Source of the DNA: CAZNLL01 sp964573885
GTDB lineage: Bacteria; Desulfobacterota; DSM-4660; Desulfatiglandales; Desulfatiglandaceae
Direction: 5' to 3'
Assembly: GCA_964573885.1 (NCBI GenBank)
Contig: CAZNLL010000104.1
Span: 1-14,386 of the forward strand
DNA length: 14,386 nt
Made by a program: the position numbers and the translations under genes. Every line of letters starts with the position of its first letter. Positions within the stretch are counted from its first letter, which is position 1. The notes beneath the pieces are model-generated. The model ran no database searches, had not been told where the DNA came from, and saw nothing but the letters and a program-made list of their open reading frames with translations. Positions 1 through 5,764 of this stretch are shown here, piece by piece.

Positions 1-302
1 CTCACTGTCATCTCCAGACGGTGGCCCATTTCATCATCCACCAGGACCTTCCAAGGCCCGGCCCGGTCCGGGACAAAGGAAAATCGACCGTTACGATCCG
101 TTCTGCCTGACTGAAAAAGGTTCTTTGCTCCAGGGGCCAGGATCTTGACCTTGGCATAGCTCATGGCCTCCCCAGGATCGTAAGAGGCCTTTACGGCAAT
201 CCCGCCCCTTTCCACGGTGCCGCGGACACCGTGGCCATAAAGAATGGAGGGTAGGATGAGCAGCAAAGGAAGGATTACAATAGGAATCAGCTTATATCTC
301 AT
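1..302 (-). CDS. NikL-like exported protein, partial (N-terminal 100 residues)
   Basis: This frame starts at ATG 302 and runs off the left edge, so only about 100 residues are visible. It opens with a signal peptide (hydrophobic stretch IPIVILPLLLILPSILYG) and the mature part would begin near HGVRGTVERGG. The rest (AKVKILAPGAKNLFQSGRTDRNGRFSFVPD, then GPWKVLVDDEMGHR) is the beta-sandwich pattern of the carboxypeptidase-regulatory-like proteins found beside CbiM/NikM, called NikL or CbiL in nickel/cobalt ECF transporters. A His near the mature N-terminus is typical of that group. The start overlaps the end of the permease gene by 11 bases, so the two are probably co-translated. NikM/NikQ/NikO-type genes would be expected beyond the left edge, but this cannot be seen. 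Family assignment is by remembered pattern; the metal specificity is inference. Confidence 0.7.
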   Translation of the reverse strand, partial: MRYKLIPIVILPLLLILPSILYGHGVRGTVERGGIAVKASYDPGEAMSYAKVKILAPGAKNLFQSGRTDRNGRFSFVPDRAGPWKVLVDDEMGHRLEMTV

Positions 303-1680
303 AGGAAGAGCCCTTTTTTTGTTTGAAATAGAAAAAGAGTAACAGGCCCAGACCAATGGTGCCCAACCCTGAGAGGGCGCAAAGGGGGCGGCTTTTCAGG
401 GTGAAATAGATAATCCAGAGATTTCCCAGAATAAAAAGGACGGGGGTTACCGGATATCCCGGGGTCTTAAAAGGCCTAAGCCCGGTCGGGTTTTGGAACC
501 TCAAGCGCATCATCCCCACCACGGTGACCATGGCGCAAAGGGAAAGGGTGAAGCCGATAAAGACGAGGAGGCTTTCAAAGGAGGCGGTGATCACCATGAA
601 AACGGCTATGGCCGCCTGAAGAAAGATGGACCCCCCCGGAGTCCCCCTCTCCGGCCGGACCCTGCCCAGGGCGGAGAAGAACAGGCCGTCCCTGGACATG
701 GCGTAGTAGACCCTGGGACCGGCCATGATCATGGCGCTGAGCACGGATAAAAGGCCCAGGGCGATGGCGCTGCTGACATAGCGGCCGGCCTGAAGGCCGA
801 AGAGGGATGTGGCCGCCTTGGCCCCTACCTCCAGGACCCCTTTCATTTCATCGGGGGCAAGGGCATAGATATATACGCCGTTAAGGAGGAGGTAGAGGAC
901 CGTAACCACACCGGTTCCCACAACCAGGGCCAGGGGGATATTGCGCTGGGGCCTCTTGATTTCGCTCCCCACATAAGCGGCCGCGTTCCAGCCGCTATAG
1001 GCAAAGAAGACAAAGATCAGGGACACGGCAAACCTTTCCTGAAATAGAGAACTGGTATGCAGGCCTTGAGAGAAGTGTTCAAAGGAGCCCCGGCCCCAAG
1101 CCAAGGCGGCTGTGATAAACCCAAGGACAAGGGTTATCTTGAAGATTGTCAGCACGTTTTGCACCCGGGCTCCCATGGCCAGGCTGTGATAGTGGACCAG
1201 GGACAAGACAATGATGACGGCCACGGCCAACAAGGTTGAGGGGGAGAGGGACACCAAAGTGATGCCGCAAAGGGAAAAGGTGACCCCTCCACTCCCCAAG
1301 CCGGGAAAGGTGCGAAAGAAATAGGAGGCAAAGGCCATGGCCCCGGCCGCGATGGGTGCGGAGAAACCCACCACCAGGGAGATCCAGCCCGAAAGGAAAC
1401 CGGCTCCCCTGCCGAAGCTCTTCCGCAAATAGGCATATTCCCCTCCTGCCCTTGGCAGGGCGGCCCCCAGTTCCCCGTAACAGAGGGCCCCGGCCAGGGC
1501 GAAGAGGCCTCCAAAAAACCAGCAGAGCAAGAGGTCCCTGGGATTGCCCAGTTCGGCCATGATAAAACCGGAGGTGGTGAATATGCCGGTTCCGATCATG
1601 TTGGCCACTACCAGGACGGTGGCGGAAAATAGGCCGAGTTCTCTTTTGAGGTTCAATGGAGGCCTTTCATCTTCGGGCAT
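292..1680 (-). CDS. APC-family amino acid permease
   Basis: This 462-residue membrane protein has about 12 hydrophobic segments. It carries the first-helix signature of the amino acid-polyamine-organocation superfamily (VVANMIGTGIFTTSG, residues 24-38), followed by GALCYGELGAALPRAGGEYAYLR in helices 2-3, and FVFFAYSGWNAAAYVGSEIKRPQRNIP in the helix 6 region. Length and layout fit the LAT/YkbA-type branch, which exchanges or imports amino acids across the inner membrane. The substrate cannot be read from the sequence. The ATG at 1680 has only a weak ribosome-binding site. The gene overlaps the NikL-like gene that follows, and lies about 108 bases downstream of a promoter-plus-hairpin unit. Its pairing with a nickel/cobalt accessory gene raises the idea that it carries an amino acid serving as a metal ligand; that is speculation. 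Confidence 0.85.
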   Translation of the reverse strand: MPEDERPPLNLKRELGLFSATVLVVANMIGTGIFTTSGFIMAELGNPRDLLLCWFFGGLFALAGALCYGELGAALPRAGGEYAYLRKSFGRGAGFLSGWISLVVGFSAPIAAGAMAFASYFFRTFPGLGSGGVTFSLCGITLVSLSPSTLLAVAVIIVLSLVHYHSLAMGARVQNVLTIFKITLVLGFITAALAWGRGSFEHFSQGLHTSSLFQERFAVSLIFVFFAYSGWNAAAYVGSEIKRPQRNIPLALVVGTGVVTVLYLLLNGVYIYALAPDEMKGVLEVGAKAATSLFGLQAGRYVSSAIALGLLSVLSAMIMAGPRVYYAMSRDGLFFSALGRVRPERGTPGGSIFLQAAIAVFMVITASFESLLVFIGFTLSLCAMVTVVGMMRLRFQNPTGLRPFKTPGYPVTPVLFILGNLWIIYFTLKSRPLCALSGLGTIGLGLLLFFYFKQKKGSSYEI

Positions 1681-1787
1681 GCTGGGTTTTAAGTCACCGG
1701 GCGGGTGAATTGCTATATTAGAGAAAGGAGGTCATATCCTCACGGGCACTTTACAGCCCTAAAGTCTTACGAATAATATGAAGTCAT

Positions 1788-1840
1788 AAAAAAAGCCAAG
1801 AATAGCTCCCGGGAGTCCATCGCCCTCATGCCTTCTTGGC
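1788..1840 (-). terminator. Intrinsic terminator-like hairpin of leader unit 1
   Basis: On the minus strand an 8-bp stem (GCCAAGAA with TTCTTGGC, 1833-1840 and 1795-1802) encloses a 2-bp GC step and a GGG/CCC inner stem with an AUGGA-containing loop. It is followed by seven U residues (1788-1794). This is a textbook Rho-independent terminator, yet it lies between a promoter (1924-1952) and the permease gene it would serve. That suggests attenuation, or the end of a small RNA of about 130 nt. The hairpin is almost the same as the one at 8225-8269. Confidence 0.7.
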
Positions 1841-1918
1841 TTCTTCCACTCGCCCTGAATTCAAAAAAAAACACTTATGAATGCACGCAATTTCTTATTG
1901 CGCGGTTAATCCTTGGAT
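1788..1918 (-). ncRNA. Leader or small RNA unit 1, upstream of the permease gene
   Basis: The transcript expected from the promoter at 1924-1952 would be about 130 nt. It contains a 5' stem-loop at 1886-1902 (CGCAAT-AAGAA-ATTGCG on the minus strand), an AT-rich linker, and the terminator hairpin. A seven-codon GTG-start frame (1849-1826, VEEAKKA) ends with TGA inside the 5' arm of the terminator. The unit shares a 19-base identical stretch (CGCAATTTCTTATTGCGCG, plus strand) and most of the terminator with the unit at 8217-8347. I recognise no known riboswitch class. It is either a regulated 5' leader or an independent sRNA. Confidence 0.45.
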
Positions 1919-1923
1919 TAAGA

Positions 1924-1952
1924 CGCATACACCGGACTCCAGCCCCTGTCAA
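1924..1952 (-). promoter_or_regulatory. Sigma-70-type promoter, leader unit 1
   Basis: On the minus strand, TTGACA (1947-1952) is separated by 17 bases from TATGCG (1924-1929). The -35 box lies inside CCCTTGACAGGGG, a near-palindrome also seen at the promoter of the unit at 8352-8380. It fires toward the permease gene and is divergent from the promoter at 2006-2034. Confidence 0.6.
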
Positions 1953-1984
1953 GGGTAAAGCCCCCGCCTTTATGTCCTACCGTC

Positions 1985-2003
1985 GGCCTTTTGGGGAAAG
2001 GCC
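1985..2003. repeat. Inverted repeat between divergent promoters
   Basis: GGCCTTT-TGGGG-AAAGGCC is a perfect 7-bp inverted repeat with a 5-base centre. It lies between the two divergent -35 boxes (1947-1952 and 2006-2011), a natural place for an operator controlling both the permease/NikL unit and the binding-protein unit. The binding factor is unknown. Confidence 0.4.
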
Positions 2004-2005
2004 CC

Positions 2006-2034
2006 TTGACAAACAAGGGCTCGTCACGTAAAGA
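2006..2034 (+). promoter_or_regulatory. Sigma-70-type promoter, binding-protein unit
   Basis: TTGACA (2006-2011), a 17-base spacer, then TAAAGA (2029-2034). The -35 box is perfect and the -10 box is weak (3 of 6 to consensus). The context CCCCTTGACAAACAAGGG resembles the CCCTTG/CAAGGG arrangement at the other two uptake promoters. Transcription would start near 2041. Confidence 0.5.
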
Positions 2035-2040
2035 GAAAGT

Positions 2041-2145
2041 AAAATCACGATGGGCGGAAGGCCCATTGCTTTTAAGGTGTTTGTATTTTCGGGCCACGAA
2101 GGCCCTTTATCCCAGGAAGGGAAAGGGGCTTTTGTGGCCCTTTTA
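2041..2145 (+). ncRNA. Leader or small RNA unit 2, upstream of the binding-protein gene
   Basis: The expected transcript holds a 5' stem-loop at 2050-2066 (ATGGGC-GGAAG-GCCCAT), a short linker, and a long hairpin at 2091-2140. The outer 10 bp of that hairpin pair GGGCCACGAA with TTTGTGGCCC, and it closes in CCC-AGGAA-GGG. TTTTATAT follows at 2141. The plan copies the units at 1788-1918, 8217-8347 and 12447-12580, but the 5' stem has a different sequence. The gene start is 57 bases downstream. No known riboswitch fits. Confidence 0.45.
2091..2145 (+). terminator. Terminator-like hairpin before the binding-protein gene
   Basis: A strong hairpin (10 bp outer stem with one G-U pair, extended by inner pairing of CCCTTT with AAAGGG) is followed by TTTT. 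It sits between the promoter and the gene, so it would cut off most transcripts unless it is read through or remodelled. Confidence 0.6.
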
Positions 2146-2201
2146 TATCTATTCCACCCTGGAGTGATCACCCCCGGAGAAGAAACCATGAAGGAGGGAA
2201 A

Positions 2202-3296
2202 GTGTTGATCAAGAAAACCGTTGGATTGTCTCTCCTGATTCTTTGGGTTCTTTCTCCCATCTCTGCATGGGGTGAGAATGTGACCGTGAGGGATATGGCC
2301 GGGCGACAGGTGGTGGTGCCCTTGGATCCAGACCGGATCGTGTGCATCGGGCCCGGCACCTTACGCCTGATCGTGTATCTCCAGGCCGAGTCCAAGGTGA
2401 TCGGCGTGGAAGCCATGGAAAAGATGAACCCCCGGGGACGTCCCTACTGGATCGCCCATCCGGAACTCTGGGGCCTACCTAGTTGCGGGCCGGGGGGGCC
2501 GGTCAGCATCAACATGAGACCGGATCTGGAGGCGGTGCTGAGCCTCAACCCGCAAGTGATCTTCATCACCTACATGGATGGTCCTCTGGCCGAGGAGGTG
2601 CAAGGGATCTTGAAGATCCCTGTAGTGGTTTTGAGCTACGGCGCCTTTGCCACCTTTGATAAGGCCGTGTACGAGGCCCTGCGTATCGCCGGAAGGATAT
2701 TGAACCGGGTGGAACGGGCCCGTGAGGTGGTGGCCTACGTGGAATCCCTGCGACGAGACATGCACAGGCGGACCGCGGACATCCCCGGACACCGGAAACC
2801 CACGGTCTATGTGGGGGGCATCGGTTATCGGGGGAGCCACGGCATTGAAAGCACGGAACAGCATTACATCCCCTTTGAGTGGACTGGGGCGGTAAACGTG
2901 GCGAAACGGGTGAAGGCCGGCAGGGGCAGCCATGTCTTTGTCGGCAAGGAGACGCTTTTGAGTTTGAATCCGCATATCGTCTTTATCGACGGCGGCGGAC
3001 TGAGCCTGGTGGCCCAAGATTACCGGAAAAGGGCCGTGTATTATAAGGCATTACAGGCCTTTTCCCACCGGAGGGTGTATACCCTGCTGCCCTTCAACTG
3101 GTATACCACCAACATTGACACGGCCCTGGCCGACGCCTATGCCATTGGGAAGATCCTTTACAAGGAACGTTTTAAAAACCTGGATCCGGAAAAGAGGGCC
3201 GATGAGATCTACACATTCTTGGTGGGAAAGCCCGTCTATGAAGAGATGAAAAAGGACTACGGCGCCGTGGGGGGAATCGCCCCTTTTCTTGAGTGA
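2202..3296 (+). CDS. Periplasmic binding protein of an iron/metal-chelate or corrinoid ABC transporter (FepB/BtuF type)
   Basis: This 364-residue protein has a signal peptide (KKTVGLSLLILWVLSPISAWG) and the periplasmic-binding-protein fold of PF01497: DMAGRQVVVPLDPDRIVCIGPGTLRLIVYL at the start, RPDLEAVLSLNPQVIFI in the first lobe, KETLLSLNPHIVFIDGG in the second. The C-terminal stretch WYTTNIDTALADAYAIGKILY resembles binding proteins annotated as iron transporters in anaerobes and archaea. It should capture a metal chelate in the periplasm, but no permease or ATPase gene is in the window. The start is GTG 2202, or TTG 2205, which is better spaced from AAGGAGG at 2191-2197. A six-codon frame (ATG 2188, MKEGKC) ends across the start and could couple translation. 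The ligand is unknown; a corrinoid, nickel chelate or ferric chelate is possible. Confidence 0.85.
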   Translation: MLIKKTVGLSLLILWVLSPISAWGENVTVRDMAGRQVVVPLDPDRIVCIGPGTLRLIVYLQAESKVIGVEAMEKMNPRGRPYWIAHPELWGLPSCGPGGPVSINMRPDLEAVLSLNPQVIFITYMDGPLAEEVQGILKIPVVVLSYGAFATFDKAVYEALRIAGRILNRVERAREVVAYVESLRRDMHRRTADIPGHRKPTVYVGGIGYRGSHGIESTEQHYIPFEWTGAVNVAKRVKAGRGSHVFVGKETLLSLNPHIVFIDGGGLSLVAQDYRKRAVYYKALQAFSHRRVYTLLPFNWYTTNIDTALADAYAIGKILYKERFKNLDPEKRADEIYTFLVGKPVYEEMKKDYGAVGGIAPFLE

Positions 3297-3363
3297 ACGG
3301 CCACTCCGGGCAAAATCGTCCTTTAGTTGAGGTCATCTAAAAAACATTCCCACGGAGTCCCAT

Positions 3364-3966
3364 ATGAAGGCCAAAACCTCTTTTTTTGACAGCCGGGCCG
3401 AGGATTGGGAAAAGACCTGCTACCCCAGGGAGGTGCGGGCCCGTCTTCGTGATTTGATTCAGAAATTCGGGGTGGCCCCGGGGGAGCGGGTCCTAGACGT
3501 GGGCACGGGACCGGGGATCCTGATTCCCTATCTGCGTGCCCTGGTGGGGGAGGCCGGGCAGGTCTGTGCCCTGGACCTTTCTCTGGAAATGGTCCGCCAG
3601 GCCTGCGCGAAACCCCTCGGCCCCATGGATATGATTGTGCGGGCGGATGTCCATTCCATCCCCTTTACCCGCAACCTCTTCGACAGGGTGATCTGTTTTG
3701 CGGCCTTTCCCCATTTCGACCATCCGACACAGGCCCTCAGGGAGATGTCCCGGGTCCTGAGGCCCGGGGGCGTCCTGATCGTGGCCCACCTGATGAGCCG
3801 GGAGGAGCTCTCCAGACACCACGCCCTCCACGCCTCCGTGGCCCGTGACGCCCTCCCCACCCATTCCCGGATGAGAACCCTTTTCAGGGAGGCAGGGCTT
3901 TCATTGCCCGAAATCATGGACATGCCGGGACGGTATCTGGCCAAGGGCGTAAAGACCGACCGCTAG
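3364..3966 (+). CDS. Class I SAM-dependent methyltransferase (UbiE/Methyltransf_11 type)
   Basis: This 200-residue cytoplasmic protein has SAM-binding motif I VLDVGTGPGILIPYL (about residues 43-57), the acidic ribose contact in CALDLSLEMVRQA, DRVICFAAFPHF as motif IV, and the post-motif ALREMSRVLRPGGVLIVAHL. The substrate is not evident. Its start (ATG 3364, after CGGAG) lies 67 bases after the binding-protein gene, so the two likely form one operon. A role in modifying the imported ligand, such as a chelator or tetrapyrrole, is inference. Its stop codon shares the bases CTAG (3963-3966) with the stop of the convergent DUF4198 gene, so the two genes overlap tail to tail. Confidence 0.85.
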   Translation: MKAKTSFFDSRAEDWEKTCYPREVRARLRDLIQKFGVAPGERVLDVGTGPGILIPYLRALVGEAGQVCALDLSLEMVRQACAKPLGPMDMIVRADVHSIPFTRNLFDRVICFAAFPHFDHPTQALREMSRVLRPGGVLIVAHLMSREELSRHHALHASVARDALPTHSRMRTLFREAGLSLPEIMDMPGRYLAKGVKTDR

Positions 3967-4742
3967 TTGTCCACATGGAAGCTCAAGGAGGCGTTATACC
4001 GGTAAGTATCGCATTCTTGGAGATCCGGGTAAGGGACCTGGTGCATGACGTTTATCATCCACTCCCCTTCATGGGCGAGGATGATTTGGGCCACACCGGT
4101 CTTGTCGGTCCTGACGCTATGTTCTGAGGAGTGCGGTCTTTTTGAAAGACCCGCCCAGGTAAAGTGGATCTCGGCATTGGCCAGGGGCTTTCCCTCAAAG
4201 AGGACCTTCACAGGCAAGGTTTGGCCCTTTTTCAATGCCAGGGGGTCCGTGAGAGCGAGGATCTCCAGGGGGTCTCCTGCCCGTTGCTCTGGAATCGGTC
4301 CTTTAACCCCTGCACGGACCATGGCTTTTGTGCGGATGTCGTAGCGGAAGCAGGAGAGCACTTCCTGAAGGCCCTTTTTGGAGCCGTGTTTGTAGCCCTC
4401 TGTGGTTTTGGTGAGAAATCCGGGCCGGACTCTGGCACACAGGGTGTATGGTCTCTCCTTGGGAGCTACGAATTCAAAGGTATTTGAATTCACCTGCCTT
4501 AAGGAGATCTTTTTGCCTTGCTCATTCACGGCATAAACCTCCTCTAAGTATCCCTCTTTGATCTCCTGCCCCTTTGGAAAGGAATGGCCCCAGCCGATTT
4601 CTACGCTTATCGGTTGTCCTTTATCAGGTTGACGATTGTCGATATTGAGCCACAGGCAATGGGCCGAGGCATTGGGGATGCCCAGCAGGAAAAGCAAGAG
4701 AAGTAGAAAAGAGAACCCTTTTTTGATCATCTTTCTCATCAT
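3963..4742 (-). CDS. DUF4198 exported protein, NikK-type (COG5266) metal-uptake component
   Basis: I place the start at ATG 4742 or 4739, directly after GGAGG at 4746-4750; an upstream frame to 4787 has no ribosome-binding site. The 259-residue product has a signal peptide (KKGFSFLLLLLFLLGIPNASA) and the mature protein would begin HCLWLNI. A His at the mature N-terminus, followed by GWGHSFPKG, is the pattern of DUF4198 proteins, which occur with nickel/cobalt ECF transporters (NikK) and were once annotated as the periplasmic cobalt component CbiK. The C-terminal half is a beta-sandwich (LPVKVLFEGKPLANAEIHFTW, then TDKTGVAQIILAHEGEWMINV). It follows the exported methylase gene by 89 bases on the same strand, and is the last gene before the convergent methyltransferase. 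Metal binding is inferred from family and context. Confidence 0.8.
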   Translation of the reverse strand: MMRKMIKKGFSFLLLLLFLLGIPNASAHCLWLNIDNRQPDKGQPISVEIGWGHSFPKGQEIKEGYLEEVYAVNEQGKKISLRQVNSNTFEFVAPKERPYTLCARVRPGFLTKTTEGYKHGSKKGLQEVLSCFRYDIRTKAMVRAGVKGPIPEQRAGDPLEILALTDPLALKKGQTLPVKVLFEGKPLANAEIHFTWAGLSKRPHSSEHSVRTDKTGVAQIILAHEGEWMINVMHQVPYPDLQECDTYRYNASLSFHVDN

Positions 4743-4831
4743 AATCCTCCGTGGTGATATTGGTGCCAGGTTAAATTGGTTAAACACAGCTCACTGGTAA
4801 AGATAGCGAGATCTTTTCTTCGGCTGACCGC

Positions 4832-5752
4832 TTATTTCTTTCCCAGTCTTTCCTGGGCCATTTTCATGGCCGCCTCGTAGGGTTTGCCTTCCAGGAAGCG
4901 GCCGATAAGCAGGAGGCCCATGAATTTCTCCTTTTCTTTTGCAAGTTTTTCCGCCATGTCGCCCACAGTCCCTCGAAGGATGCGCTCCCGGTCCGGGTAC
5001 CCGGCCCAAAAGACCACCGCACAAGGGGTGTCCCCGGGCAGGACCCGGCGGAGGCTCTCAAAAAGCTCTTGAGGCTTCCACAGGGCCATGTAGAGGATCA
5101 TGGTAAAGGGAAATTGGGACAGGGCCTTCAAGGCCTGTCCATCCTTGCCGGCCCACCTCATAAGAGAGAAAGGAGAGGTCTGGATCACAAACCGCGTATC
5201 ATAGGCGGGAATGGTGCTTTTGCCCAGGGCCGCCATGGCCGCGGCGTCACATCCCATCCCCGGAATGATGACCACGTCCCGGGGATCAAACTGTTCCGCG
5301 TACCAGTGACTGGGGCCGTAGAGACAGGGGTTGCCCGAGTCCAGAAGGCCCACGTCCTTGCCCTGGGCCAGCAGGCTCTTCACCAGTCCTACGCGTTCTT
5401 CGCGAATGCGGAAGCGCTCCTCTTTAAAGCGGGCCAGATCCGCCTCATCCAGTTTCCACATGCTCTTCCCCTCATAATCCCAAATGCCTGTCCACGGATC
5501 AAAAAGCACGGGCCGGCCCGCGACATATTCGGAAAAGAGCTTCACGTGATCCGGCGGTGCCATAAAGGCATCCATTTTCTGCATGGTTTCAAGGGCCTCA
5601 AGGGTGGCCGTAGCCGGACCGGCCGGTCCCGTGCCGATCACATAGAAATGACCCCGGCCCCAGGCCGCGGCCCCTGAAGGAGTCACGGCCCCTGCGGTGC
5701 CCATCACCAGGGCCGCGCACAGGATTATAAGGGGTCTCACTCGTCTTTTCAT
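4832..5752 (-). CDS. Tetrapyrrole methylase-family protein with a signal peptide
   Basis: This 306-residue protein has the tetrapyrrole (corrin/porphyrin) methylase fold, PF00590. GHFYVIGTGPAGPATATLEAL (residues 34-54) matches the N-terminal GxGPGD motif; LLDSGNPCLYGP matches the SGDP loop; VVIIPGMGCDAAAMAALG and MILYMALWKPQELFESL follow in order; and CAVVFWAGYPDRERILRGTVGDMAEK matches precorrin-4 methylases (CobM/CbiF). The odd part is the N-terminus: KRRVRPLIILCAALVMGTAGAVTPSGAAAWG is a clear export signal, and the usual D of GPGD and of SGDP are A and N here. SAM is not expected in the periplasm, so this may be a tetrapyrrole-binding protein derived from a methylase. It starts 12 bases after the receptor stop codon, in the same operon. 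The periplasmic cobaltochelatase CbiK-P of Desulfovibrio is a precedent for an exported tetrapyrrole enzyme. Confidence 0.8.
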   Translation of the reverse strand: MKRRVRPLIILCAALVMGTAGAVTPSGAAAWGRGHFYVIGTGPAGPATATLEALETMQKMDAFMAPPDHVKLFSEYVAGRPVLFDPWTGIWDYEGKSMWKLDEADLARFKEERFRIREERVGLVKSLLAQGKDVGLLDSGNPCLYGPSHWYAEQFDPRDVVIIPGMGCDAAAMAALGKSTIPAYDTRFVIQTSPFSLMRWAGKDGQALKALSQFPFTMILYMALWKPQELFESLRRVLPGDTPCAVVFWAGYPDRERILRGTVGDMAEKLAKEKEKFMGLLLIGRFLEGKPYEAAMKMAQERLGKK

Positions 5753-5764
5753 GCCTTGTTTCTC

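Noticed and set aside
1730..1750. Shine-Dalgarno-like AAAGGAGG on the plus strand
   Set aside because: No start codon with a lasting frame follows it.
1681..2201. NikR, Fur or NiCo-riboswitch site
   Set aside because: I found no GTATGA-N16-TCATAC pair, no AT-rich Fur 19-mer, and no conserved NiCo (czcD) core by eye. A motif scan would be needed to exclude weak sites.
5069..5677. 202-residue plus-strand frame
   Set aside because: It lies opposite the tetrapyrrole methylase gene, has no family likeness or signal, and is an antisense shadow in GC-rich coding DNA. The same holds for other long frames opposite the receptor, ExbB and the repeat protein.
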